Shown in pieces: positions 16,351 to 25,029 of a DNA stretch of 64,000 bases (position 1 is the stretch's first letter; each line of letters opens with the position of its first letter). Origin of the DNA: Gemmata sp051859125 (GTDB lineage Bacteria; Planctomycetota; Planctomycetia; Gemmatales; Gemmataceae); NCBI RefSeq assembly GCF_051859125.1, contig NZ_JBHYGG010000001.1:1-64000 (forward strand), written 5' to 3'. A program made the position numbers and the translations under genes. Below the pieces are notes generated by a model. The model saw only the letters and a list, made by a program, of their open reading frames with translations, was not told where the DNA came from and did no database searches.

Positions 16351-17244
16351 TCACAACCAGTCGGTGACGTGCCAGCGGAACGGTGCGTTCGGTGCTACCT
16401 TATTCTCCCGCAGCGCGACGAACAGGCACGCGGTGATCAGGTCGGCGGTGGTTCCGGGGTTCAGCTTGTTGCCGTCGCTCCGCAGGTGCGTGTCGAGTGC
16501 GACGCCGGCCCGCCGGCCTTCGGGCGTCGCGAGCCCGCCGCGCCGCAGCACCTCCGCGGCGCGTTTCTGCACATCCGCCGCGACCTCCGCACCCCTCTTT
16601 CGCGCGATCAGCGAATCCGGGTACTCAGCGAGCCAGCGGAGTTGCGAGTCGACGATCGCGGCCTCGACGCACCCGAACCGCTCCAGCCCCGCGAGGAACG
16701 CGGGCACGCCGAAGTCGAAGACGTCGGCGAACCCGTTGGCGTACTGCCGCGCAACCATGTCGCGATCCGCCGCGAGCCGCATCGCTTCGAGCAGCGTGGC
16801 CGTCGGCTCGGCCCGCACGTCCTGCTCGGGCGCGACACCGAGCCCGCCAGGATTGGCACTGCGGATCGCTTGATAGACGCGGACCGTATCCGACCGACGG
16901 AGCGCCCCGAGTTCCTCGGCGACACTTCGGCGGTAGTCCCAAGTCGGATCAGAATCAACGAGGGGCGCGAGCAGGAGAGCGATCCCCAGGTTCGTGTTCG
17001 ATCCCACCCAGCCGCTCGCCTCACTCCAAAAGACGTATTCGCCGACCAAAGTGGGACCACCCGCCTTGCGCCGAAACATTCGCAAGGCATCTCCGAGTAC
17101 AGCACCGCTGATCAGAAAATCGGTGAACTCCACGTCCTTGAATGATGCACCAGGGTGGACGTTCCCAACCTTTCGCGCTGTGGCTTCCCAAATGCAAGCG
17201 ACCTGAGCGAGAATAGACGACCCATTGTGTGCAAGGATGCCCAT
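16351..17244 (-). CDS. CitG/MdcB-like triphosphoribosyl-dephospho-CoA synthase family
   Basis: The product is 297 residues. The family signature is seen as NVHPGASFKDVEFTDFLISG near the N-terminus, GSNTNLGIALLLAPL in the middle and SDGNKLNPGTTADLITACLFVAL near the C-terminus. CitG makes the citrate-lyase prosthetic-group precursor, but no citrate or malonate lyase gene is present here. CitG-like genes are known in tetrahydromethanopterin C1 clusters of methylotrophs, where their step in cofactor synthesis is not settled. The gene starts directly after the upstream ATP-grasp stop (no gap), so the two are translationally coupled. Confidence 0.8.
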   Translation of the reverse strand: MGILAHNGSSILAQVACIWEATARKVGNVHPGASFKDVEFTDFLISGAVLGDALRMFRRKAGGPTLVGEYVFWSEASGWVGSNTNLGIALLLAPLVDSDPTWDYRRSVAEELGALRRSDTVRVYQAIRSANPGGLGVAPEQDVRAEPTATLLEAMRLAADRDMVARQYANGFADVFDFGVPAFLAGLERFGCVEAAIVDSQLRWLAEYPDSLIARKRGAEVAADVQKRAAEVLRRGGLATPEGRRAGVALDTHLRSDGNKLNPGTTADLITACLFVALRENKVAPNAPFRWHVTDWL

Positions 17245-18096
17245 TCACTCGCCCTCCACAACGAAGCGCACCACTTCCTTCGCCACGTCGAGGCCGCACG
17301 TCGCGGCGAGTGCCTTCCAGCCGGGTACGGCGTTCACCTCGATGACGTACAGTTCGCCGCTCGGCCCCGGCAGCAAGTCGACGCCGGCGATCTCGCAGCC
17401 CACAACTTCGGCGGCACCCAACGCCAGTGACACCGTGGCGTCACTGAGTTCGGCGCGTTCCGTGCGGCCGCCCTGGGCAACGTTCGTGCGCCAGTCGGTG
17501 CCGATGCGCCGCATCGCCGCCCGCAACCGGCCCGCCATCACGAACACGCGGTAGTCGTACCCCGGGTGCGCGATGAATTGCTGCTGGTAGATGAGCTGGC
17601 CGGTTTGCTCCAGCACGCGGAACGTGCGCCACGCGAGTTCGCGGTCGGTGATCCGCTGCATCCCGCGGCCCTCCGCACCGAACACCGGCTTGATGACCAC
17701 GTCGCCGCCGAGCCGGGCGTAGGCCTCGAAGGCATCGTCGGAGCGCTGGGCGACGTGCGTGGGCGGCGTCGGCAGCCCGGCGTTCGCGAGCCGCACGTTC
17801 GTGAGGTACTTGTCCACACACGTCTCGACGGCCCGCGGCGAGTTCACCACGCGCAGTCCTCGCGCCGCGGCGGCGTGCAGCACGTCCATGCGAAAGATCA
17901 CCTGCTCCAGCGACCCAGCCGGCACGGTGCGCACGAGCACCGCGTCGAACCCCGCGAGTGGTTGTGGCTCCGCTTCCACGCCCGCGGCGAGCGCGCGGAA
18001 GTCCACGATCTGCGCGGCGTGCCCAAGTTCGGTGGCGGCCCGGAGCACGTCCTGCACGTGCCAGCCGGTGCCGCCAGATAGAATCGCGATTCGCAT
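17245..18096 (-). CDS. RimK-like ATP-grasp ligase of methanopterin cluster
   Basis: The product is 283 residues. The ATP-grasp fold shows as VDKYLTNVRLANAGLPTPPT, GGDVVIKPVFGAEGRGMQRI (phosphate-binding loop), QQFIAHPGYDYRVFVMAGR and the metal site IAGVDLLPGPSGELYVIEVN. RimK/MptN relatives attach an amino acid, often glutamate, to a carboxylate using ATP. The substrate here is unknown; context points to methanopterin side-chain synthesis. The ATG overlaps the mch stop by one base (TGATG), showing coupling. Confidence 0.85.
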   Translation of the reverse strand: MRIAILSGGTGWHVQDVLRAATELGHAAQIVDFRALAAGVEAEPQPLAGFDAVLVRTVPAGSLEQVIFRMDVLHAAAARGLRVVNSPRAVETCVDKYLTNVRLANAGLPTPPTHVAQRSDDAFEAYARLGGDVVIKPVFGAEGRGMQRITDRELAWRTFRVLEQTGQLIYQQQFIAHPGYDYRVFVMAGRLRAAMRRIGTDWRTNVAQGGRTERAELSDATVSLALGAAEVVGCEIAGVDLLPGPSGELYVIEVNAVPGWKALAATCGLDVAKEVVRFVVEGE

Positions 18097-19040
18097 CAGC
18101 CGATCCCGAACGACTTGCGGACCATCCCGGGATCGACGCTGCCGAACCGGTGGCACCGGCCGGTCTTCAGGTTGCGGAACTCGACCTCGGCCGGCGAGAA
18201 CAGCATCGGGTCGATCTTGTAGAAGTCGCCGCCGTACTTCGCGAACACCTCGGCGAAGGGTGCCCCGTGGTCCTTCGAGGCGTTCGACGGCACCTTCGGC
18301 CCGATCGCGGCGAGGACCTCGTCGTCGGCCCGCACCCAGAGCGTGACGCGGCCGCCGTAGAGGATCGCGTCGTTGGTGCGGCCGATGGCCTGCACGAAGT
18401 CCGTCGCGACCGGCGGCAGTGGGGCGACACCGTACGCGGAGACGACCTGCGTGACGTCGAACTTCAGTTCGTGGAGCTTGTGCAGTGCGGTCTCCACCGA
18501 CCGCGCGACGACCTGCGTGGTGCCGGCGATGCTGCTGGCCGGCGCGACCAGGAGGGTGAGGTGCTCGGCGACCGGCGGGAGCTTCGCCACGATGGACGCG
18601 ACCACCTCGTCGGTCGGGTGGTTGGTCGCCTCCAGAACGCCAACGGCGCACGGGGCCGATTCCCTGCCCGGAATGTGTTGGAAGATGTCCTCGCGGGCCG
18701 CGAGCGCCCGCATCGGTCCCGACCCCATGGCGAAGAACTTCCCGACGCTCACCTGCCACCCGGCGTACTGGGACGCGAGGCACGCCCGCACCGGGTCATC
18801 GGTCGTCACCTGCACGGCCGGACCGCCGACCTCGGGCATCGGGCACGGGACGTAGGCCACGTCCGCGAGGTCGCCGAGGCACACGCGGGCCATCGCGAGC
18901 CCCGCCGCGAGGCTGCCGGTGACCGCCCCGCCGCAGTCGATCACGCGGGCCCCGGCGACCTTTGACACCGCAACGCGGAGGCGGTCGGCGTGCGATTCGA
19001 GTTCGTCGGCGACGAGTTTGGCGCGTTCGTTGAGTGTCAT
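18096..19040 (-). CDS. mch: Methenyltetrahydromethanopterin cyclohydrolase
   Basis: The product is 314 residues, the normal length for Mch. It interconverts methenyl-H4MPT and N5-formyl-H4MPT in archaeal-type C1 metabolism, in the cytoplasm. Family stretches are clear: GARVIDCGGAVTGSLAAGLA, YAGWQVSVGKFFAMGSGPMR, ASSIAGTTQVVARSVETALH and PLPPVATDFVQAIGRTNDAI. The start ATG 19040 overlaps the stop of the preceding ATP-grasp gene (ATGA). Its presence in a planctomycete fits earlier reports of H4MPT-linked C1 genes in Gemmata; the likely job is formaldehyde oxidation or detoxification. Confidence 0.95.
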   Translation of the reverse strand: MTLNERAKLVADELESHADRLRVAVSKVAGARVIDCGGAVTGSLAAGLAMARVCLGDLADVAYVPCPMPEVGGPAVQVTTDDPVRACLASQYAGWQVSVGKFFAMGSGPMRALAAREDIFQHIPGRESAPCAVGVLEATNHPTDEVVASIVAKLPPVAEHLTLLVAPASSIAGTTQVVARSVETALHKLHELKFDVTQVVSAYGVAPLPPVATDFVQAIGRTNDAILYGGRVTLWVRADDEVLAAIGPKVPSNASKDHGAPFAEVFAKYGGDFYKIDPMLFSPAEVEFRNLKTGRCHRFGSVDPGMVRKSFGIG

Positions 19041-20146
19041 GTGGCAGGTTCCGCGAAGAGCAGGTCGAGTTCCCGTGCGCGTGATTGTAGCCGCTCGCGG
19101 CACTCCGCGGCCGACTGACCCGGGGCGAAGATCGAGATCACGGGGTGTCCCGACGGAACGACTGTACCCGGTGCGGGGACGTCCGCGTACGCCGGGAGCC
19201 GCCAAGGGTCGAACGGCGCCGCGAGGTCCGCGTCCCACGGGCCGCTCGCGGGGAACGAGAGGTCGTGTGGGGCGTAGTAGATCGCTTTGCCGACCGACTG
19301 TGGGCCGGTCCGACGAGGCGGTAAGGGGACGAACACCGACCGGCCGAGGGCGTGTTCCAACACCTCGGTCGACGCCGAGTAACGCGGGTTCACCTCGATC
19401 GGCACGACGCGCCCGTCGCGGAGAATGAAGTCGACATTGAACAATCCGCGCAGGCCGACGTCCGCCACCAGCGCCCGGTACAGGTTCAGCAGTTCGCCTT
19501 CCAGATTCCTGTCGGTCGGAACCGGGCCGACGTTCCCACAGTACGCGAAATCCCGCGCGTGGAGCCAGGGCTCACCGGCAAGCGGTTCCGTCACGCCGGT
19601 GAGCACGGCGCTCTCACCGCACACCGCGGACAGCGGCCGCCCGTCGATGAACTCCTGAAAGATGTGGTTTGGCGTGGCCGACTCGCCGGGCCGGGCGAAG
19701 CGAATGTCGAGGCCGCCACCGGAACGGATCGGCTTGCGCAGCCAGAGGCCGGTCACGGGGCAAGGCGCGTCGCGCGGCACCAACATTGGCACCGCGAAGC
19801 CCGCGGCCGCGAGCGCCGGGAAAAGCTGGTGCGGGTCGCGCACTCGTTCGAGAGCATCGGGCGCGGTGCCCCACAACTCGTGGGACGCTGCGAGTTCCGC
19901 GACAACCCGCGGGTGGTTTTCGAGCCCGCCCGTGTAGATGACTGGGCCGGGCGGGAACTGCGCCGCGAGGCGGGGCAGGGCGGCGGGGTACTCGTCGAGT
20001 GGGCACACGGCGCACGCGGCGACCATCGCCAGGTCGCGGTCGCCGAACAGGTCGACGGCCCACGCCCTGTACCCGTCGCGAGCCAGCGAGTGGACCGCGG
20101 CCCGCGCGCTCGCTCCGACAACACCCACCGCCGTGCCCGGTTCCAC
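19037..20146 (-). CDS. ATP-grasp domain protein of methanopterin cluster
   Basis: The product is about 369 residues. It opens with a Rossmann-like GVVGASARAAVHSLARDGYRA segment and continues with an ATP-grasp core (GLWLRKPIRSGGGLDIRFA, HIFQEFIDGRPLSAVCGES, GLFNVDFILRDGRVVPIEVN with the metal-binding E and N). Similar proteins are found in methanopterin clusters of methylotrophs; the substrate is not known. I chose GTG 20146, with GAGAG upstream. An in-frame TTG at 20158 overlapping the upstream stop is the alternative. It is coupled to mch downstream by an ATGA overlap. Confidence 0.8.
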   Translation of the reverse strand: MEPGTAVGVVGASARAAVHSLARDGYRAWAVDLFGDRDLAMVAACAVCPLDEYPAALPRLAAQFPPGPVIYTGGLENHPRVVAELAASHELWGTAPDALERVRDPHQLFPALAAAGFAVPMLVPRDAPCPVTGLWLRKPIRSGGGLDIRFARPGESATPNHIFQEFIDGRPLSAVCGESAVLTGVTEPLAGEPWLHARDFAYCGNVGPVPTDRNLEGELLNLYRALVADVGLRGLFNVDFILRDGRVVPIEVNPRYSASTEVLEHALGRSVFVPLPPRRTGPQSVGKAIYYAPHDLSFPASGPWDADLAAPFDPWRLPAYADVPAPGTVVPSGHPVISIFAPGQSAAECRERLQSRARELDLLFAEPAT

Positions 20147-20154
20147 AGGTTCTC

Positions 20155-22275
20155 TCAACGCACCCGCGAGGCGTACACCCACCACTCGGCCATCAGCACC
20201 AGCAGCGCCGCGAGTACGGCCCACTTCCACAACTCGCGGGGCGGCCGGCGCACCTCTCCGGCGGTCGCCGTCTGGCTGCCGACGATCACCGTCGGGTGCG
20301 GCGACAGGTCGCTCTCCTCGGCGGCGAGCAGGTTCACCGCGAACCGATGCGTCTCGCTCCCGTCGGTCGCGGTGTATAGCCCGAGGTCCGCGGTGTCGGT
20401 GAACGTGGCCTCCCCGCGGTCGGTCGGTTCCAGCGACACCGTGCGGCCGCCGGGGGCAGCGACCGTCACGCGCCTCCCCGGCGCGCAGCGGAGCGGGACG
20501 CTGTCCCCGGCCCGGGTCACGTCGGTTGTGATCCCTTCGCGCACGTTGCCGTAGGCCCGCAGCACGTTCCGCAGAAACAGCACGAAGCTCGGTTCGAGCG
20601 GCCAGAGCGTGTTCCACTTGCCCGCGTCGTCGAGGATCGGGAAGGCGAGTACGAGGTCGGTGAACGGCGGCCGCGGCACGCCGGCGAGCAGCACGACGTT
20701 GCCGTCGGATTCGAGGATTCGCTCGGTCCCCGGCGGCAGGTTGGTGAGCCGAGCCGCCCCGGCGATCGGCACCGCGTACAGGTCGCGGAGCCCGCGGGTG
20801 ACGGGGTGCCCGCCGGCCCAACCCACGATCCGCGGGTTCTTCACGGTCGCACCAACTCCGATACCCGGCGGGCGCGAGCCGATGAACAGCGTGTTGGCCC
20901 GGGGCAGGTCGGTGGGCGCGCAGCGGTCGAAGACCACGAGGTCGAACCGGCCGTTGCGGGCCGGGTCGAGGTACTTCGCGGGGTCGGCGAGGTCGGCTGT
21001 ACCGAGTCGCGTGACGTCCGCGACCTTGCGGGTCTCGGCCGAGCCGAGGAACGCATCCAGCACTGGGTTCTTTGGGCCGTACACGGCGACCCGGGCCTTG
21101 CGGGCGACTGCGGGCACGACCCACGCCGCGTCATCGAGCGCGAGCGAGTCGGCCGCACCTTCGAGCGTGACCCGCAGCGGCAGCTCCGGGTCGGGGACCG
21201 TGAACTCGACCTCGGCGGTTTCGGCCGCGTTCAACCGCACGGGCTTCGTGTAGCTCCGCACGGCCCGCGAGCCGTCGACCGCATCGAGCTGAACCGAGAC
21301 CTCGACCGTTGTGTCGCGGTAGTTCCGCACGGCCGCGGTCACACTCAGTTGCCCCGCTTCGCCACTGGCAGCCTCCAGGCGCACAACCGCGACGTTGTTC
21401 GACTTCTCCGCGACAGGCGGCGCGTGGTACTCCAGCGCCAGGTTCGCGAGCGAGAAGTCGGCCACGGGCGGGAAGCCGCCGTCGGTGTAGAGGTGGACTT
21501 CGGCGGCGACGCCCTCGGCCGGGACGTACGTCCGCTCCTTGCCGGGGTCGGCGTTCGGCGGCCGGGCGGCCTCGTTCTCGGTCGAGCTCGTCGGGTTCGC
21601 CAGGCCGGCCGCGAGCCGGAGCGCCTCGTCGAGCCGCGTCTGCCCCACCGACTGCCGCACCCCACGAACGGCGGCGCGGAGCAGTTCGCGATCGGCCGTG
21701 TAGCTCTGGCGGATCTCGGCCGCGCGGTTGAAGGCGACGACCATGCCGACGTCGCCCTCGGCCGCGGCGTCGATCCGCTTGAGGGCCTCGGCCTTCGCCC
21801 AGTCGAGGCGCGACGGCCCCGCGTCGGTCGCGGCCATGCTCGCTGAGTTGTCGATCAGGATGATGAAGTGCTTGCCAGACCCGAGCGCCGCGTGCAACCG
21901 CGGGCCGAGGACGCCGTACGCGAAGAGGAACGCTGCGAGGAGTTGCAGCAGGAGCGGGACGGTCCGCTGGAGCCAGCGGAGCAGGGCGTTGGCGCTCAGG
22001 TCCTCGGTACTCGCCCGCCAGAACAGCGTGCTGGACACGACCACCGGCGTGCGGCGCAGCCGGAGCAGGTGGAGGACGACGAGACCAAGCGGCACCGCCA
22101 GGAGCACGAACGCGGCGGGGAGCGAAACGGCGAGGTGGTGGGACAGCCCGCCGCGGGTTTCGAGCCAGGTGTTGAGGTCGGGGCCGTACCCGGCCGCATC
22201 GGCGGTCAGCACGCCAACGGCGGGCAGGCTCAGGGCGATCAGCGCCGCGACGGCGACCGGGAAGGCGAACCGCAT
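20155..22275 (-). CDS. Membrane-anchored von Willebrand A (BatA-like) protein
   Basis: The product is 706 residues. It has a signal-like first helix (residues 5-25), two membrane segments (about 50-72 and 104-124, the BatA N-terminal layout) and a VWA domain with the metal-site motif DNSAS at 142-146. A long beta-rich region follows, and it ends with a membrane segment (KWAVLAALLVLMAEWWVYA). VWA proteins of this type work with MoxR ATPases in other operons, but no MoxR gene is next to it. It lies 8 nt before the ATP-grasp gene, so it is probably co-transcribed with the C1 genes without an evident functional link. Confidence 0.82.
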   Translation of the reverse strand: MRFAFPVAVAALIALSLPAVGVLTADAAGYGPDLNTWLETRGGLSHHLAVSLPAAFVLLAVPLGLVVLHLLRLRRTPVVVSSTLFWRASTEDLSANALLRWLQRTVPLLLQLLAAFLFAYGVLGPRLHAALGSGKHFIILIDNSASMAATDAGPSRLDWAKAEALKRIDAAAEGDVGMVVAFNRAAEIRQSYTADRELLRAAVRGVRQSVGQTRLDEALRLAAGLANPTSSTENEAARPPNADPGKERTYVPAEGVAAEVHLYTDGGFPPVADFSLANLALEYHAPPVAEKSNNVAVVRLEAASGEAGQLSVTAAVRNYRDTTVEVSVQLDAVDGSRAVRSYTKPVRLNAAETAEVEFTVPDPELPLRVTLEGAADSLALDDAAWVVPAVARKARVAVYGPKNPVLDAFLGSAETRKVADVTRLGTADLADPAKYLDPARNGRFDLVVFDRCAPTDLPRANTLFIGSRPPGIGVGATVKNPRIVGWAGGHPVTRGLRDLYAVPIAGAARLTNLPPGTERILESDGNVVLLAGVPRPPFTDLVLAFPILDDAGKWNTLWPLEPSFVLFLRNVLRAYGNVREGITTDVTRAGDSVPLRCAPGRRVTVAAPGGRTVSLEPTDRGEATFTDTADLGLYTATDGSETHRFAVNLLAAEESDLSPHPTVIVGSQTATAGEVRRPPRELWKWAVLAALLVLMAEWWVYASRVR

Positions 22276-22320
22276 CCGCTTGGTGTAGCGATTCGCCGGT
22301 CGGCTCCGCTGGGATTCCGG

Positions 22321-23175
22321 TCAGCGGGTTTCGAGGTGGCGCTGGATCGCGAGGTTGAACGCCTTGGCCTCGTCGCCCTCGCTGGTGAGACCGAGCGGCC
22401 GAGCCCGGACCCGGGCCGCGTCGTCGTTCATCGCGTCAACCGTTCGGAAGTGCAGGTACCACAGCGCGCCAGTCCGCACGCCGTCGTCGTCGAAGGTGTA
22501 GACCGGCCGGTTGGCCCTGTCACCGACCGCGGCGTTGAACGCGGTGAGGCTCTCGGCCAACTTCTCGGGCGTCGCCTCGATCGCCAGGAACGTGAGCCCG
22601 CGGGCCTCGGCCACGTCGCGGGCCGCGGACACGTCGGCCCCCGCCGGGTGCAAGTACACCACGGTGCGATAGCCGCCGCGCTTCAGCGTGTCGAAGCCGT
22701 CGAGCGTCGGCTTGCGGCCCGACGCGGTCCCGTTCTCGACCTTGACGAACCCGGGGAGACCGGTGGTCGCGCCCGCGGGCCTGGCGACCGGCGGCTCGGT
22801 CTTCGGTTGGGTCGGGCCGCCGAGGAGCCCCTGACCGGAGTTGCTCGGCGAGAAGCTCCGCGACGCACCGCCCGGGATCGGGTCCGGGAGCAGCACCTCT
22901 GGCGCGGGCTTGGACGACTGGCTCGGCGGCGAGGAAAAGTTCTGGCTGGCACCGGGGCCGACGCCCGGCACGATCGGGCCGGTCACCGGTGGTGCGACCG
23001 GCACGGGGGCGGTCGGGACGTTGGCCGGCGGCAGCAGGAACGGGCTGTTAGGAGCTTGCGGCCGGAACGGGCTCGGGCGGTTCTGCGGGTCGTTCAGGCA
23101 GCACTTGTGCTTGCAGCTCGCCGTGAACAGTAGTCCCGAGGCGGCGGTGGCGAGGATCAAGCGGCGGCGAATCAT
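22321..23175 (-). CDS. Lipoprotein with degenerate tyrosine-phosphatase-like domain
   Basis: The product is 284 residues. It starts with a lipoprotein signal (Cys at 21), then a Cys cluster (CKHKCC) and a long Pro/Ser-rich linker to about residue 140. A C-terminal domain at 155-284 resembles the DUF442/dual-specificity phosphatase fold (LKRGGYRTVVYLHP, EARGLTFLAIEATPEKLAESLTAF). Where active relatives have a catalytic Cys in a C-x4-R loop, this one has PVYTFDDDGVRTGALW: D229 in place of Cys, R234 kept. It is therefore probably a non-catalytic binding domain. The start has a good GGAGGAAT ribosome site. It lies 45 nt before the VWA gene. Confidence 0.75.
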   Translation of the reverse strand: MIRRRLILATAASGLLFTASCKHKCCLNDPQNRPSPFRPQAPNSPFLLPPANVPTAPVPVAPPVTGPIVPGVGPGASQNFSSPPSQSSKPAPEVLLPDPIPGGASRSFSPSNSGQGLLGGPTQPKTEPPVARPAGATTGLPGFVKVENGTASGRKPTLDGFDTLKRGGYRTVVYLHPAGADVSAARDVAEARGLTFLAIEATPEKLAESLTAFNAAVGDRANRPVYTFDDDGVRTGALWYLHFRTVDAMNDDAARVRARPLGLTSEGDEAKAFNLAIQRHLETR

Positions 23176-23372
23176 GGCATTCCTCCTCGGGCGAACAATC
23201 CCGTCGCTCGATTCTAGACCGACCCGCGTCCCGTTGTGGGGAAGTTGAGTCAAACTCCGGGCGATCCGGTCGGCCGGCGTGCGGGAGTTGCCGGTTGTGC
23301 GGCTTGCGGAAGGGGGGCGCTTGGGGTAAACCGACCCCCACGCACTCGCTCTGTTCGCCCGGTGGACCCGCC

Positions 23373-24608
23373 ATGCCGAATCCGGAAACCGAATCACCGC
23401 AACTCCGCCGGGAGCGATTGGCGGGTCTGACCGCGGCCGCGCTCGTGTGCGCCGCGCTCCCGTCGGTCGCACTCCTCGTCGCGGACACGCCGACCACGGA
23501 CGAGCGGAAGGTCGCCGTGACCTCGTTCGTGGGCTGGCTCGCCGCGGGGGCGCTGCTCCCGATGCTGTACTGGTCCCGGTACCGCGCACTGGGCTTCGCT
23601 ACCTACTTCGCGCCGGTGTGGCTCGTCGCGGTCGTTTGGTGCGTGGCGGTCGTTCACGGGGAATGGCCGGGGTGGGCACACGGGTTGCCGCTCGGCGTGA
23701 TCGTCGGGGCGCTGGCCCGGGGCCGCCGCGGACCGCAACCGGGCGAGGAAACGACGGCGATCCTTTTCGCCGCGGTGCTGGGCGGCGGGGTCGCGTGGCT
23801 GTTCGTGTCCCGCGGGCGCCCGTTCGACCCGGCCGGGTACTACCTGATGGCCGTCGCGATGGTCCTCGTGGCGTGGACCGCGACGCGGCTGTTCCGCCCG
23901 TGGTTCGAGTTGTCGCTGGAACCCCTCGTCTGGCTCGCCTACGCGATCCGCGGCCGCGGCCCTGGCCTGGCCAACTTCCCGCAGACCGGCCCGTGCCTCG
24001 TGATCGCCAACCACGCCTGCTGGATGGACCCCGGGTTCCTCGGCAAGGTGATCCCGCGGCCGATCACGCCCATGATGACGGCCGCGTTTTACGATCTCCC
24101 CGGGTTACGGCGCATCATGGTGGCGTTCGGGGTCATCCGCGTGCCGGAGAAGGCCATCAAGCGGGACGCCACGGAACTCCAGGACGCCATCGCCGCCCTG
24201 GACCGCGGCGAGTGCGTGGTCATCTTCCCCGAGGGGTACTTGCGGCGTACCGAGGAGCAACCGCTGCGGCGGTACGGGCAGGGGGTGTGGCAGATTCTGA
24301 AGGCCCGCCCGAACACCCCGGTGTTCGCCTGCTGGATCGAGGGCGGGTGGGGGAGTTACATGTCGTACTTCAACGGGAAGCCGACGAAGAACAAGCCGCG
24401 GGACGTTCGCCGGCCGATCCTCGTTGGTGTGTCGGAGGCCGAGACGATCCCACATGATGTGCTGACCGAGCACCTCAAGACCCGCATCTACCTGATGAAC
24501 CGGACCATCGCGGCACGGGCGTATCTCGGGCTCCCGGAACTGCCGCGGTTCGAAGTGACAGCAAAGGGCGATGACACCAGGCCAGACGAGGCCGAGGCGC
24601 TCTCGTGA
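23373..24608 (+). CDS. Membrane-bound PlsC-type acyltransferase
   Basis: The product is 411 residues. The N-terminal 190 residues hold about five or six hydrophobic segments. The acyltransferase domain follows with the catalytic NHACWMD box (N213-D219) and FPEG at 285-288. The family acylates lysophosphatidate or related lipids at the membrane. The long multi-span N-terminal part is more than classical PlsC has, so the substrate may be another lipid. It is convergent with the small secreted protein gene, with a 12-bp hairpin between them. Confidence 0.85.
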   Translation: MPNPETESPQLRRERLAGLTAAALVCAALPSVALLVADTPTTDERKVAVTSFVGWLAAGALLPMLYWSRYRALGFATYFAPVWLVAVVWCVAVVHGEWPGWAHGLPLGVIVGALARGRRGPQPGEETTAILFAAVLGGGVAWLFVSRGRPFDPAGYYLMAVAMVLVAWTATRLFRPWFELSLEPLVWLAYAIRGRGPGLANFPQTGPCLVIANHACWMDPGFLGKVIPRPITPMMTAAFYDLPGLRRIMVAFGVIRVPEKAIKRDATELQDAIAALDRGECVVIFPEGYLRRTEEQPLRRYGQGVWQILKARPNTPVFACWIEGGWGSYMSYFNGKPTKNKPRDVRRPILVGVSEAETIPHDVLTEHLKTRIYLMNRTIAARAYLGLPELPRFEVTAKGDDTRPDEAEALS

Positions 24609-24620
24609 CGCCGAACGCGA

Positions 24621-24650
24621 GCGGGCCGCGGGAGTTACCCCGCGGCCCGC
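24621..24650. terminator. Bidirectional 12-bp terminator hairpin
   Basis: GCGGGCCGCGGG (24621-24632) and CCCGCGGCCCGC (24639-24650) form a perfect stem with a 6-nt loop between the convergent acyltransferase and Gly/Tyr-rich genes. It is followed by AGTCTTTGTC on the plus strand, only a weak T-tract. Confidence 0.65.
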
Positions 24651-24678
24651 AGTCTTTGTCAGTCCAATTTCGGCGCGA

Positions 24679-25029
24679 TCACCACCGGCGGAACCCGTAG
24701 TTGTAGCCGCCAAACGCCGGGGTGAACCAGTTCGGCTGGTAGTACTGGTAGTTGTACCCCTGGCCGTTCCAGGGGTTGTAGCCGTACCCGCGGGTGTACG
24801 TCTGACCGAACATGTTGCTGTAGTACGCCTGCCGCTGTACCGTGCCGGTGTACGGCGAGTAGAAGCTGTTGTAACTCTGGACCGCACCTGGGGCGTAGGC
24901 CGTGCCGCCCGAGTAAATGCCGCCGTAGCCCGGGGCGCGGTAGCCGTACACGATCTGAGCGTCGGCCTTTTCCGCGGAAACGAACCCCAACCCCAAAACA
25001 ACCGCCGCCGCCATCACGATGCGTTTCAT
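24679..25029 (-). CDS. Small secreted Gly/Tyr-rich protein
   Basis: The product is 116 residues. A signal peptide (MKRIVMAAAVVLGLGFVSAEKADA) is followed by a mature part made almost wholly of Gly, Tyr, Asn, Gln, Pro and Ser with no charged core (YGYNPWNGQGYNYQYYQ). It is probably a low-complexity exported or cell-surface protein. Similar short secreted Tyr-rich proteins are common in planctomycetes; no function is known to me. The start at 25029 has AAGGAG upstream on the minus strand. Confidence 0.75.
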   Translation of the reverse strand: MKRIVMAAAVVLGLGFVSAEKADAQIVYGYRAPGYGGIYSGGTAYAPGAVQSYNSFYSPYTGTVQRQAYYSNMFGQTYTRGYGYNPWNGQGYNYQYYQPNWFTPAFGGYNYGFRRW

